A stretch of DNA of 64,000 nt from CAYJBH01 sp964370605 (lineage in GTDB: Bacteria; Bacillota; Clostridia; Oscillospirales; Ruminococcaceae). Positions 44,857-53,538 of the stretch are shown piece after piece. Position 1 is the stretch's first letter, and each line of letters starts with the position of its first letter. The position numbers and the translations under genes were made by a program. The DNA is taken from contig CAYJJX010000002.1 in NCBI GenBank assembly GCA_964370605.1, positions 108,838-172,837 of the forward strand, given 5' to 3'. The notes beneath the pieces were generated by a model that was not told the DNA's origin, made no database searches, and saw only the letters and a program-made list of their open reading frames with translations.

Positions 44857-45669
44857 ATGTCAATCACATTTTTAGATGGCGCACTCGGAAGCATATTGAT
44901 GCAGGGCGGCGAGAGCGTATCACTGCTCAACAAGACCGATCCCGAGCGGGTGCTCCGATTGCATCGGCAATATATCGAGGCAGGTTCCAACATCATATGC
45001 AGCAACACATTCAGCGCCAACCGATACAACTGCTCCGCAGGCGAAGTCGCCGAAGTGGTAGCGCTCGGCGTAGCGCTTGCCAAAGAAGCGGCAAACGGCA
45101 ACGCAAAGGTGGCTCTTGACATCGGACCACTTCCGGAACTGCTTGATCCCTACGGCGATTTGGAGGAGGAAGACTGCGCCGAACAGTACCGAGAAATATT
45201 GAGTGCCGGAACAAAAAATCGTCCCGACTTCATCTTTTTCGAGACATTCATGGACATCGACATGTTGGAGATTGCAGTAAAACAGGCGACCGAGTATGAC
45301 ATACCGCTCCTCTGCTCCATGAGTTTCACCGAAATCAAAAAGACCATCATGGGGCACTCGGTGGAGCAGATGTGCGAGCGGCTAGCACAGTATAATCCCA
45401 CTGCCATCGGCCTCAACTGCTCTATGGAACCGGAAAAATCTATCGATGTCGCCGCCGAATTCCGCCGTTTTACCGATCTTCCGATCATCTTCAAACCAAA
45501 CGCTGGCAAACCGCAAGTCTCGGGACAAGATGTTGTTTATGAAGATGCTGCCATTTTTGCCAATGAATGCCGTCCGACAATAGAGTTCGGTGAAATGTTC
45601 ATTGGTGGTTGCTGCGGCAGTTCGCCGGAACACATTCGACTGCTCAAAGAAACTCTTAGCAGTCTCTGA
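44857..45669 (+). CDS. Homocysteine S-methyltransferase family protein (MetH N-terminal-domain type)
   Basis: The 270-residue barrel opens with LDGALGSILMQGG. It carries the zinc-binding cysteines in GLNCSME (near residue 190) and FIGGCCGSSPEHI near the C-terminus, as in MmuM, BHMT and the first domain of MetH. It transfers a methyl group to homocysteine; the donor is unknown because no cobalamin or folate domain is attached. The ATG at 44857 is preferred; the in-frame ATG at 44845 directly abuts GAAAGGA. The 123-bp gap from nth shows no other structure. Confidence 0.85.
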   Translation: MSITFLDGALGSILMQGGESVSLLNKTDPERVLRLHRQYIEAGSNIICSNTFSANRYNCSAGEVAEVVALGVALAKEAANGNAKVALDIGPLPELLDPYGDLEEEDCAEQYREILSAGTKNRPDFIFFETFMDIDMLEIAVKQATEYDIPLLCSMSFTEIKKTIMGHSVEQMCERLAQYNPTAIGLNCSMEPEKSIDVAAEFRRFTDLPIIFKPNAGKPQVSGQDVVYEDAAIFANECRPTIEFGEMFIGGCCGSSPEHIRLLKETLSSL

Positions 45670-45715
45670 TGCTTGCCGATACGCAAAAAGCAGTACACAA
45701 ATGCAGTATAATACA

Positions 45716-45754
45716 AAGCGGCTGTGACGAAACCTCTTCGTCACAGCCGCTTTA
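45716..45754. terminator. Strong bidirectional terminator
   Basis: AAAGCGGCTGTGACGAA (45716-45732) and TTCGTCACAGCCGCTTT (45738-45754) are perfectly complementary 17-nt arms around a five-base loop, between the convergent methyltransferase and glutamine synthetase genes. Confidence 0.95.
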
Positions 45755-45763
45755 TCATTTCGT

Positions 45764-47860
45764 TCAGTTCACGCTGTAAAGCATGTCGCCATAGCTCGGT
45801 AGCGGCCAATGGTTTTTCGCGACCATTACCTCCAGTTCGTCCACAACACTACGCAAATCTGCCATTGCGGGTTTTACGCTATTGCAATAGTATTCTGCAA
45901 CCTTCAAAACATTCTGCTGTGTTTTCACCTTGGTTGCCAATTTTTCCAGCTTCAAAAGTCGCTCCAACATCAAATCGCAACGAGAAGCTATGTTTTCAAG
46001 AAGATTTTGTTCAAGCGATGCTCCGCTTTGTTTGATGCCGCAGGCTTTTTTTGCATTTATCAGTGTTGCAAGTTCATTCTGATATCCTACACAAGCCGGA
46101 ATAATCTGTTGACGAGTCATGTCTATCATGGTCAACATTTCAATGTGCAACGCCTTGCTGTAAGCCTCCAGCATAATTTCACACCGAGAGTGAATCTCGG
46201 CACTGTTAAACACCCCGTGGCGTTCAAACAGCGCTTTGCTTTCATCCGTAACATACATCGGGAGTGCTTCGACGGCGGTTCGCAGATTCGACAATCCTCT
46301 TTGTTTCGCCTCTTCCACCCATTCGTCAGAATAGTTGTTGCCGTTGAAGATGATGCGTTTATGTTGCTTGATGGTGGTTTTGATCAGTTTATTCAGTGCC
46401 GCACCGAAATCCTTCGATTTTTCAAGGCTATCGGCAAACTCACGAAGAACCTCCGCGGCGATAGTGTTGAGAACGATATTGGGTCCCGACACCGAGGTGG
46501 AAGAACCTGGCATACGAAACTCAAACTTGTTTCCGGTAAAGGCAAAGGGCGAGGTGCGGTTGCGGTCGGTGGTGTCACGATGAAAATGCGGCAAAACCGT
46601 TGTGCCGATCTCCATCTTAATCTTTTTGCGCCCGACATATGCACTACCACTTTCGATGGAGTCAAGAATGTCGGTCAGTTCCTCGCCGAGGAACATGGAA
46701 ATGATCGCGGGCGGCGCCTCACAAGCACCGAGGCGATGTTCATTGCCGGCAGAGGCTATCGAGACTCTCAAAAGGTCTTGATAAACATCGACGGCCTTAA
46801 TGACAGCAACAAGAAACAGCAAAAATTGTGCATTTTCATGTGGTGTATCCCCCGGTTCGAGAAGATTTACTCCGGTGTCGGTGGACAGCGACCAATTGTT
46901 GTGTTTACCGCTTCCGTTTACTCCTGCAAACGGCTTTTCATGCAATAAACAGGCAAGATTATGTCGATTTGCTATGCTTTTCATCAGCTCCATTGTGAGC
47001 TGATTGTGATCAGTCGCAACATTTGTTGTGCCAAAGATCGGCGCCAACTCATGCTGAGCAGGTGCTGCCTCGTTATGTTTGGTCTTGGCAAGAACGCCGA
47101 GCTTCCAGAGCTCTTCATCCAGCTCTTTCATAAAGCCGGCTACCCTTGCTTTTAATGTGCCGAAATAATGATCGTCCAGTTCCTGCCCTTTCGGAGGACG
47201 TGCTCCAAACAGGGTGCGACCGGTATAGATAAGGTCAGGGCGTTTCATATAGACTTCTTTATCGATCAGAAAATATTCCTGCTCCGGCCCTACCGTCGTA
47301 ATGACACGTTTTGCCTCGTTATTGCCGAACAGGCGAAGAATTCTCAGCGCCTGAGTGTTTATCGTCTCCATCGAGCGAAGAAGCGGCGCTTTCTTGTCTA
47401 GCGCCTCGCCACTATATGAACAAAAAACTGTCGGTATGCAAAGTGTGGAATCTTTAATGAAAGCATAGGACGTGGTGTCCCAGACGGTGTATCCTCTTGC
47501 CTCAAATGTAGCGCGTAGACCACCCGACGGAAAACTGGAGGCGTCCGGCTCTCCCTGCACCAGTTCTTTGCCGGAAAACTCCATGATGACCTTTCCGTCA
47601 CCGTTTGGAGAAATAAAACTGTCGTGCTTTTCGGCAGTTATTCCGGTCATAGGTTGAAACCAGTGGGTAAAGTGGGTAACACCCTTTTCGACTGCCCAAT
47701 CTTTCATGGCATTCGCAACGATATTGGCAACCTCCGGCTCTAATCGTTTGCCTTCGATGCCGCTTGACTTAAGCGTACGATAGATACTTTTGGGTAGCCG
47801 CGACTGCATTACGGTGTCATTGAACACCATACACCCGAACATGCTTGTAATGTCTTTCAT
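45764..47860 (-). CDS. glnN: Type III glutamine synthetase
   Basis: With 698 residues this is the large GSIII class, not the 440-residue GSI. Signatures include THWFQPMTGITAEKHDSF, VGPEQEYFLIDKE (glutamate-binding), AKTKHNEAAPAQHELAP and KHNNWSLSTDTG. It makes glutamine from glutamate, ammonia and ATP. The start MKDITSMFG is preceded by AAAGGAAT; an ATG nine codons earlier lies ahead of that site. Transcription starts from a consensus promoter at 47902-47930, back to back with purF. Confidence 0.94.
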   Translation of the reverse strand: MKDITSMFGCMVFNDTVMQSRLPKSIYRTLKSSGIEGKRLEPEVANIVANAMKDWAVEKGVTHFTHWFQPMTGITAEKHDSFISPNGDGKVIMEFSGKELVQGEPDASSFPSGGLRATFEARGYTVWDTTSYAFIKDSTLCIPTVFCSYSGEALDKKAPLLRSMETINTQALRILRLFGNNEAKRVITTVGPEQEYFLIDKEVYMKRPDLIYTGRTLFGARPPKGQELDDHYFGTLKARVAGFMKELDEELWKLGVLAKTKHNEAAPAQHELAPIFGTTNVATDHNQLTMELMKSIANRHNLACLLHEKPFAGVNGSGKHNNWSLSTDTGVNLLEPGDTPHENAQFLLFLVAVIKAVDVYQDLLRVSIASAGNEHRLGACEAPPAIISMFLGEELTDILDSIESGSAYVGRKKIKMEIGTTVLPHFHRDTTDRNRTSPFAFTGNKFEFRMPGSSTSVSGPNIVLNTIAAEVLREFADSLEKSKDFGAALNKLIKTTIKQHKRIIFNGNNYSDEWVEEAKQRGLSNLRTAVEALPMYVTDESKALFERHGVFNSAEIHSRCEIMLEAYSKALHIEMLTMIDMTRQQIIPACVGYQNELATLINAKKACGIKQSGASLEQNLLENIASRCDLMLERLLKLEKLATKVKTQQNVLKVAEYYCNSVKPAMADLRSVVDELEVMVAKNHWPLPSYGDMLYSVN

Positions 47861-47901
47861 CAAAAATATTCCTTTTATTAAACCCACTTATAGATACGTT
47901 G

Positions 47902-47930
47902 ATTATATCTTTTTGTTCATTTTTTGTCAA
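47902..47930 (-). promoter_or_regulatory. Consensus promoter of glnN
   Basis: On the minus strand TTGACA (47930-47925) and TATAAT (47907-47902) are spaced exactly 17 nt, a perfect sigma-A consensus, 42 nt before the glnN ATG. Confidence 0.8.
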
Positions 47931-47986
47931 TAGCTCAAACAGCTTACTCTGCACCTGTATTTTTCTTGAATTGTCGCGATGTGCCA

Positions 47987-48014
47987 TTGACAAAGCCGCG
48001 GATAATGATATAAT
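47987..48014 (+). promoter_or_regulatory. Consensus promoter of purF
   Basis: TTGACA (47987-47992) and TATAAT (48009-48014) are 16 nt apart. The leader 48015-48097 contains an imperfect hairpin near 48037-48056 (GTCCCGCA with TGTGAGAT). It has none of the conserved bases of a purine riboswitch. Confidence 0.7.
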
Positions 48015-48097
48015 TATAATACAGCTACAAAAAACGATGTCCCGCAGTTTTGTGAGATACCGTTTATAACAATTTTCATATGGAAGGAAGTTGCATT

Positions 48098-49510
48098 TTG
48101 ATATTCAGAGACGACAAGCTCAAAGAAGAATGTGGTGTGTTCGGTGTCTATGCCAAAAAGGATATCGCCGCCGGAATGACCTATAACGGACTTCTTGCGC
48201 TTCAACACCGTGGGCAGGAGGGCGCTGGAATAGCGGTGGTCACCGACAACAAAATCCTCTATCACAAGAATGTCGGACTGGTCTCAGAAGTTTTTAATCA
48301 AAAAGTACTGGAGAAAATGCCGGCTGGGCAGATTGCAGTGGGACATGCCAGATATTCAACCACCGGCTCCAACACAAACGAAAACGTTGGTCCTTTCATT
48401 GTTGAATATCTAACCGGGCGAATTGCTACGGCGCACAACGGCAATCTAACTAACGCGCGACAACTTCGCGACGGTCTCAAAGGGTTCGGGCTCAACTTTC
48501 ATGCCACCAGTGACAGCGAAGTCGTCTCGTCGCTGATTGCCTACTATACCACCCGCGAGATGGACAGCATCAAAGGGACCATCAAGGCTTGTCGATATCT
48601 TCAAGGTGCGTTCTCACTCATTATCGCCACCAGCGACAATAAACTCATTGCAATTCGTGATCCGGACGGCTATCGTCCTCTATGTCTTGGGGAAAGCGAA
48701 CTCGGATACGCATTTGCCTCCGAGAGTTGTGCTCTCACCTCGGGCGGTTTCAACTTTGTTCGTGATATATTGCCCGGCGAGGTTGTCGTCATCGAAGATG
48801 GCAAGATTGTACGTGAAGAAGTAGTGCTGACCGACCGAAAATCATGTTCCGGCATCTGCATTTTTGAATACGTGTATTTCGCACGCCCCGACTCCATCAT
48901 CGATGGATTGAGTGTTTATGAATCTCGATTCAACATGGGTGTCAAGTTGGCCGAGGAGTATCCCGTCGATGCCGACATAGTATGCGGTGTGCCCGACTCA
49001 GGACTGGAAGCTGCTGTCGGATATAGTGCACAGAGCAAAATCCCACTCTCCACCGGATTTGTAAAAAATCGTTATATTGGGCGCAGTTTCATCTATCCTA
49101 CCAAAGAACTGCGTGACAATGCGGTGAGATTGAAACTCAACCCTCTTTCCTATAACGTCGAAGGCAAACGCGTGGTGCTGGTCGACGACTCTATTGTGCG
49201 CGGTACTACGAGCGAGCGGATCATCACCGCTTTGAAAAACGCAGGAGCAAAAGAGGTTCATATGCGCGTTTCGTCACCGCCGTTCCTCTACACCTGCCAC
49301 TACGGAACCGATATCGACGACGAAAAAAATCTCATCGCCAACAACATGTCCATCGAAGAAATTCGCGACAAGATAGGAGCCGACAGCCTCGGCTATATCA
49401 GCATCGACGGACTGCGCAGTTCCTGCAAAAACTGCCGCTTATCCTTTTGCACCGACTGTTTCACCGGCCACAACGTTTCCTTCACCGGAAAAAGCGACCT
49501 TGAAGCATAG
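48098..49510 (+). CDS. purF: Amidophosphoribosyltransferase
   Basis: The 470-residue enzyme has a class II glutamine amidotransferase domain whose catalytic cysteine is in KEECGVFGVY after a short propeptide. The phosphoribosyltransferase domain has RVVLVDDSIVRGTTS. Cysteines in CSGICIFEYVYF, TCHYG and CKNCRLSFCTDC indicate the Bacillus-type [4Fe-4S] form. It commits PRPP to purine synthesis. The TTG at 48098 is preferred because GGAAGGAAG lies 7 nt upstream. The ATG at 48080 falls within that site. Confidence 0.94.
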   Translation: MIFRDDKLKEECGVFGVYAKKDIAAGMTYNGLLALQHRGQEGAGIAVVTDNKILYHKNVGLVSEVFNQKVLEKMPAGQIAVGHARYSTTGSNTNENVGPFIVEYLTGRIATAHNGNLTNARQLRDGLKGFGLNFHATSDSEVVSSLIAYYTTREMDSIKGTIKACRYLQGAFSLIIATSDNKLIAIRDPDGYRPLCLGESELGYAFASESCALTSGGFNFVRDILPGEVVVIEDGKIVREEVVLTDRKSCSGICIFEYVYFARPDSIIDGLSVYESRFNMGVKLAEEYPVDADIVCGVPDSGLEAAVGYSAQSKIPLSTGFVKNRYIGRSFIYPTKELRDNAVRLKLNPLSYNVEGKRVVLVDDSIVRGTTSERIITALKNAGAKEVHMRVSSPPFLYTCHYGTDIDDEKNLIANNMSIEEIRDKIGADSLGYISIDGLRSSCKNCRLSFCTDCFTGHNVSFTGKSDLEA

Positions 49511-49524
49511 TTTTTTCACTGTCA

Positions 49525-51756
49525 CTATCGAATCTTCTTCAACAAACCGTCGAACTCAATACATTCGCCCTGTTTTATTCTGATGTCCAGCGATTGCTCC
49601 CGATAACGAATAGTGATTGTTTTTTCTTCAAAATTGTCCGAAACGATACTCACTGCCATCAACTGACCCTCGCTCCATTTGATGTCAAGGCCAAAATTGC
49701 CCCTTGCCCGTACTCCTTTAATGTAACCGTTTCGCCATTCGTCGGGGAGGGTCGGCAACAGTTCAATATATCCGTTATGGCTTTGTATCAAGGCTTCGGC
49801 AAAACCGGCTATCGCGCCAAAGTTGCCGTCGATCTGAAAAGGTGGGTGATTGTCGAGCAAATTGGTGAGAACAGAGTTCCTGAACAGTTTTAAAATACTG
49901 TCCGAAAAACCTTCTGCATCGCGCAGTCTCGCATAAAAGTTAATTATCCAAGCAATACTCCATCCTGTATGTCCGCCGCCGTTTTCAAGACGTGTTTTTA
50001 TCGTCGAAGCGGCGGCTTTTAAATATTCTTTATTATCTGCAATCAAGGGTGAGGGATAAAGTGCAAAAAGGTGCGATATATGGCGATGACCCTTTTCACA
50101 TTCTTCATACTCTTCAATCCACTCCATAATTCGACCGTCAGAACCGATTGCAACCGGTGCGGGCATATTTGCCATCCGCACCGACAAGCACTCGCGCAGT
50201 TCCGGCTCGATATCAAGATCTGCCGCAATACGCACCGTCGCTTGAAACAGCGTGATAATCAACTGAGTGTCCATAGCCGACGCATAGGTCAAACAGCCCC
50301 TTGATCCGTCTTTCGCGACATAGGTATTTTCCGGCGAAGAGGAGGGACAGGTCACAAAAAGCCCTTCATGCAAAACCTGATAATCCAGCACAAACTCACA
50401 CGCCTCTTTCAAGATATAGAAATAACGCTCTGCAAAATTTTTGTCCTGTGTATAATCATAACGATCGACAATGTCGAGTGACAGCCACACCCCACCAAGC
50501 GCCCAGACGGTTGAGCTTACTACCCTGTCCTGTGGAGCTGTGTCCGCCCAAACATCGGTGTTATGGTGAGCACAAAAACCTCGGCAACCATACATGTCTC
50601 GTGCCGTCACCCTACCATTGACTGCCATTCGCTCTAAAAGGTCAAATACTGGATCATGACAGCTTGAAAGATTTAGCAATTCTGCAGGCCAATAGTTCAT
50701 CTCGGTATTTATGTTTATGGTATATTTACTGTCCCACGACGGCAGATATTTGTCGTTCCAAATGCCTTGTAAATTCGCCGGCAACGAACCGGAGCGACTG
50801 CAAGAAATGAGCAGATAACGGCCGAAGTTAAAAAAGGTCTCGGCCAATGCATTGTTTTGTTTTTGTGTTTTTGCCCGCTCTAACAATTCTGTCGTGGTAT
50901 TGCATTGCGGTTGTGTCTCAAGACCAAAACGAAGAGTGTCGTATAAGGCACCAAAGTCCTCGACATGACGTCGCAAAATCAAGTCGTACTCTTTTGCCTG
51001 TGCATCTTTCACGCACTTTTTACAGGCTTCAAGTGGGTCTGCATGGCGAAAATCGGTGGCACAGGTGATATAGATGACCGCCTCGGTTGCATTACTTATC
51101 GAAAGATCGGCTCCTATTCCCTTGACCTCGCCATCGTGCACCGACACTCGTGCGGCGACAAAAAGAGTTACACCTCCCTCACCGCCGGAATAAGCCTTTC
51201 GCAAAAGGGTATTGTCCCCCTCATGCCATACCGCCTCGACATAGCGCTCTTCACCAAAATTTATATTTAAATTCAGCATTTCTTTTTGATCGGCTGCCAG
51301 CCGGACGACCATCACATTGTCGGGCTCACTTGCAAAATACTCACGCGTATAGGTCACACCGTCATTGACATACTTCACCGTTGCGATCGCATCTGCAAAT
51401 CGCAAAACACGTTCATAGCCTTTCACATCACGATGACCGGTGTTTAGGCATATCTGGCCGGCCGGAAGATAATGCCGCTGTGAGTCGGGCGTTCCCGGAA
51501 TCGCCATCAACGCCAATCGTTGAGCTTTTTCAATTTCACCGGCAAATATTGCCTCTCGCACGGTATCAAGATGCTTTAGAGTGTCGGGATTATTTCGGTC
51601 GCGATAACCGCCATACCAATAGCTATCCTCGTTTAGCTGAATCAAGTCGGAAAAAGGGTCACCGAATATCATCCCACCGATCCTGCCGTTTCCGATCGGA
51701 TACGCCTCGTCAAAGTTGTTCGCCGCAGCGGTATGACGCAAAACATTTGTGTCCAT
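49525..51756 (-). CDS. Glycoside hydrolase family 95 alpha-L-fucosidase
   Basis: The 743-residue protein begins AAANNFDEAYPIGNGRIGGMIFG, the GH95 N-terminal signature. The helical-barrel active-site segments follow: KYTININTEMNYWPAE (paired asparagines), CPSSSPENTY (general-acid Glu), RHISHLFALYPSPL, GHTGWSIAWI and QIDGNFGAIAGFAEAL. No signal peptide is present, so it should act on imported oligosaccharides, probably Fuc-alpha-1,2-Gal, although some GH95 members act on galactose or xyloglucan. AAGGAAG lies before the ATG. It is convergent with purF, only 14 bp away and with no terminator hairpin between them. Confidence 0.92.
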   Translation of the reverse strand: MDTNVLRHTAAANNFDEAYPIGNGRIGGMIFGDPFSDLIQLNEDSYWYGGYRDRNNPDTLKHLDTVREAIFAGEIEKAQRLALMAIPGTPDSQRHYLPAGQICLNTGHRDVKGYERVLRFADAIATVKYVNDGVTYTREYFASEPDNVMVVRLAADQKEMLNLNINFGEERYVEAVWHEGDNTLLRKAYSGGEGGVTLFVAARVSVHDGEVKGIGADLSISNATEAVIYITCATDFRHADPLEACKKCVKDAQAKEYDLILRRHVEDFGALYDTLRFGLETQPQCNTTTELLERAKTQKQNNALAETFFNFGRYLLISCSRSGSLPANLQGIWNDKYLPSWDSKYTININTEMNYWPAELLNLSSCHDPVFDLLERMAVNGRVTARDMYGCRGFCAHHNTDVWADTAPQDRVVSSTVWALGGVWLSLDIVDRYDYTQDKNFAERYFYILKEACEFVLDYQVLHEGLFVTCPSSSPENTYVAKDGSRGCLTYASAMDTQLIITLFQATVRIAADLDIEPELRECLSVRMANMPAPVAIGSDGRIMEWIEEYEECEKGHRHISHLFALYPSPLIADNKEYLKAAASTIKTRLENGGGHTGWSIAWIINFYARLRDAEGFSDSILKLFRNSVLTNLLDNHPPFQIDGNFGAIAGFAEALIQSHNGYIELLPTLPDEWRNGYIKGVRARGNFGLDIKWSEGQLMAVSIVSDNFEEKTITIRYREQSLDIRIKQGECIEFDGLLKKIR

Positions 51757-51814
51757 ATGCCATCTTCCTTTTCGTGTTGTTGAAGTGATCAACTTTTTAT
51801 TGTTTGTGTGTAAC

Positions 51815-51843
51815 ATTATACTTTTTGTTTTACAGATAGTCAA
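51815..51843 (-). promoter_or_regulatory. Promoter of the GH95 gene
   Basis: On the minus strand TTGACT (51843-51838) and TATAAT (51820-51815) are 17 nt apart, 58 nt before the ATG. Just downstream of the expected start point is the inverted repeat GTTGAAGTGATCAAC (51778-51792), a candidate operator. Confidence 0.65.
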
Positions 51844-51888
51844 CAAAAAAACTCAAATTGTTAAATATGTGTAAAAACGTGATTTTAG

Positions 51889-51918
51889 TTGACTTCCAAC
51901 ACCGTAATATCTTATAAT
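51889..51918 (+). promoter_or_regulatory. Promoter of the corA transcript
   Basis: TTGACT (51889-51894) and TATAAT (51913-51918) are 18 nt apart. They predict an untranslated leader of about 130 nt before corA (51925-52058). The leader contains a short hairpin TTCAG-TTGTG-CTGAA followed by five Ts near 52003. It does not match the M-box magnesium riboswitch. Confidence 0.55.
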
Positions 51919-52058
51919 GAATATAGTGAATGCTCTTCAGATATGCGTCACGACAAAAGTTTGATATACGGTCTTCAAGGCTTCAAGTTTTGTGCCTTTT
52001 TCAGTTGTGCTGAATTTTTGAAACAAGACAGGTTATCAAGAAAGGTATGGTTATTGAC

Positions 52059-52994
52059 ATGATAGAAATCTTGAAGACGATCGACGGCATTACTCAGATA
52101 CAAGAAGATCTTAGCGACGACTGTTGGATAAACGTAGTGTCTCCGACCAACGATGAGGTTAATTATCTGATCAACGTTATTGGAGTGGACGAGAGCTTCA
52201 TTCTGTCCGCCATCGACCCGGAGGAGACATCACGTATTGATATTGAAGACGACCAAACTCTCATAGTTGTCGACGTTCCGACCTCTGAAGATTACGGAGA
52301 AGCCTCGGTTCCGTACACCACCATTCCGATGTCCTTTATTGTTTTGAAAAAGTGTATCATCACCATTACACTTAAAGAACACAGTTTCCTTGTCGGGCTG
52401 GCGTCCGGTGCCGACAAGTCTATATCAACATACATGCAAACACGATTCACGCTTCAGGTTCTCTATCGCATAGCAAAACGGTATCTCATCTATCTTCGTG
52501 AGATTGATAAGATGACGACCAACACCGAAAAACAACTTCAAAAGACACTGAAAAACAAAGAAATTATCAGTCTGCTTGGTATCGAAAAATCACTTGTCTT
52601 CTTTTCCACCTCGCTAAAAAGCATCGAGCTTATGCTCAACAGAATTTCAAAAGGTCGAGTCATAAAGATGTATGAAGACGACAAAGACATTCTGGATGAC
52701 GTCATCATCGAAACCAGCCAAGCAAGAGAGATGTGTATTATTTATACCAGTACACTGAATAGCACTATGGATGCCTACTCCTCTATTATATCAAACAACC
52801 TCAACGTTGCCATGCGGACACTTACCTCGGTCACTTTAGTGGCGGCGGTTCCGACGGTAGTCAGTGGGCTTTACGGCATGAACATCGAAAACGGTATGCC
52901 GTTCGATAACTTCTGGTGGGCACCTATCACTATCGCCACGCTTATCAGCCTTGGGGTAGTAATTGTTCTGATGAAGAAAGGCATGTTTCGATAA
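52059..52994 (+). CDS. corA: CorA-family divalent cation (magnesium) transporter
   Basis: From the ATG at 52059 it has 311 residues: a large cytoplasmic alpha/beta and long-helix domain, then two C-terminal membrane helices with the signature YGMNIENGMPF at the pore mouth. It forms pentameric magnesium (or cobalt/nickel) channels in the inner membrane. GAAAGG lies 13 nt upstream of this ATG and nearly touches an alternative ATG at 52047, so the exact start is uncertain. The following lipoprotein gene begins 22 nt after its stop. Confidence 0.92.
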   Translation: MIEILKTIDGITQIQEDLSDDCWINVVSPTNDEVNYLINVIGVDESFILSAIDPEETSRIDIEDDQTLIVVDVPTSEDYGEASVPYTTIPMSFIVLKKCIITITLKEHSFLVGLASGADKSISTYMQTRFTLQVLYRIAKRYLIYLREIDKMTTNTEKQLQKTLKNKEIISLLGIEKSLVFFSTSLKSIELMLNRISKGRVIKMYEDDKDILDDVIIETSQAREMCIIYTSTLNSTMDAYSSIISNNLNVAMRTLTSVTLVAAVPTVVSGLYGMNIENGMPFDNFWWAPITIATLISLGVVIVLMKKGMFR

Positions 52995-53016
52995 CAGAGA
53001 AAAAGGAGCTATCCAA

Positions 53017-53517
53017 ATGAAAAAAGCCATACTTTTCGCCATCACCTTGACACTTCTTTGCGCTTGTTCGGCACAGCCGCAATCGCAGGAAACACAGTCT
53101 CAATCCACCATGACCGAGTCTCAAAACTCTGAATCGCAGAGCGAAAGCGAATCCGCGTCGTCGATCCCTGACAGCGAAACTGCATCCGAGCCTGTAAACA
53201 CAATTATAAAATCCGGCACCATTGCAGACGGCGAACACGACGTTTCCGCAACGGTAAACCTATACAGTGACGGCACTCTTGAACTGCTCAACTTCAACTA
53301 TGACGGAAAAGCGCCCGATGTATATGTTGCTATCGGCAACAAACCGCAGGACGGCGAATTTGAAAAGATCCTGCTTGTCACCGATAAGTTAACCGAAGTG
53401 CAGGAAAATACCAGTCTCGTAATCGTACTCGACGACATTCATGGTTTTGATGCGGTATCGATCTATTGCGATGCCTACAGCGAGGATTTCGGCAGTATTG
53501 TACTGCAGGATATATAA
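53017..53517 (+). CDS. Secreted lipoprotein with DM13-like domain
   Basis: The 166-residue protein has a signal peptide ending in a lipobox (LLCACS, lipid cysteine near residue 17). A Ser/Gln/Glu-rich linker runs to about residue 60, and then comes a compact beta-rich domain: SGTIADGEHDVSATVNLYSD, LELLNFNYDGKAPDVYVAIG and VSIYCDAYSEDFGSIVL. The order of a glycine-rich start, an NF...APDVYV block and a single conserved cysteine near the end matches DM13 domains, which have been proposed to be redox or adhesion modules. The function is unknown. It sits just after corA and before two peptidase genes. AAAAAGGAG precedes the ATG. Confidence 0.7.
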   Translation: MKKAILFAITLTLLCACSAQPQSQETQSQSTMTESQNSESQSESESASSIPDSETASEPVNTIIKSGTIADGEHDVSATVNLYSDGTLELLNFNYDGKAPDVYVAIGNKPQDGEFEKILLVTDKLTEVQENTSLVIVLDDIHGFDAVSIYCDAYSEDFGSIVLQDI

Positions 53518-53538
53518 AACGATAAATACGGAGTAAGC

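Noticed and set aside
45809..46948. A 379-codon plus-strand open frame across the glutamine synthetase gene
   Set aside because: It is long, but it lies wholly antisense to a fully conserved glnN, has low-complexity cysteine and phenylalanine runs and no family match; codon complementarity explains it.
48015..48097. Possible purine riboswitch or PurR box before purF
   Set aside because: The leader has an imperfect hairpin but none of the conserved purine-aptamer loop bases and no CGAAC-type PurBox pair.
51925..52058. M-box magnesium riboswitch before corA
   Set aside because: The leader is of plausible length but the conserved M-box blocks are absent.
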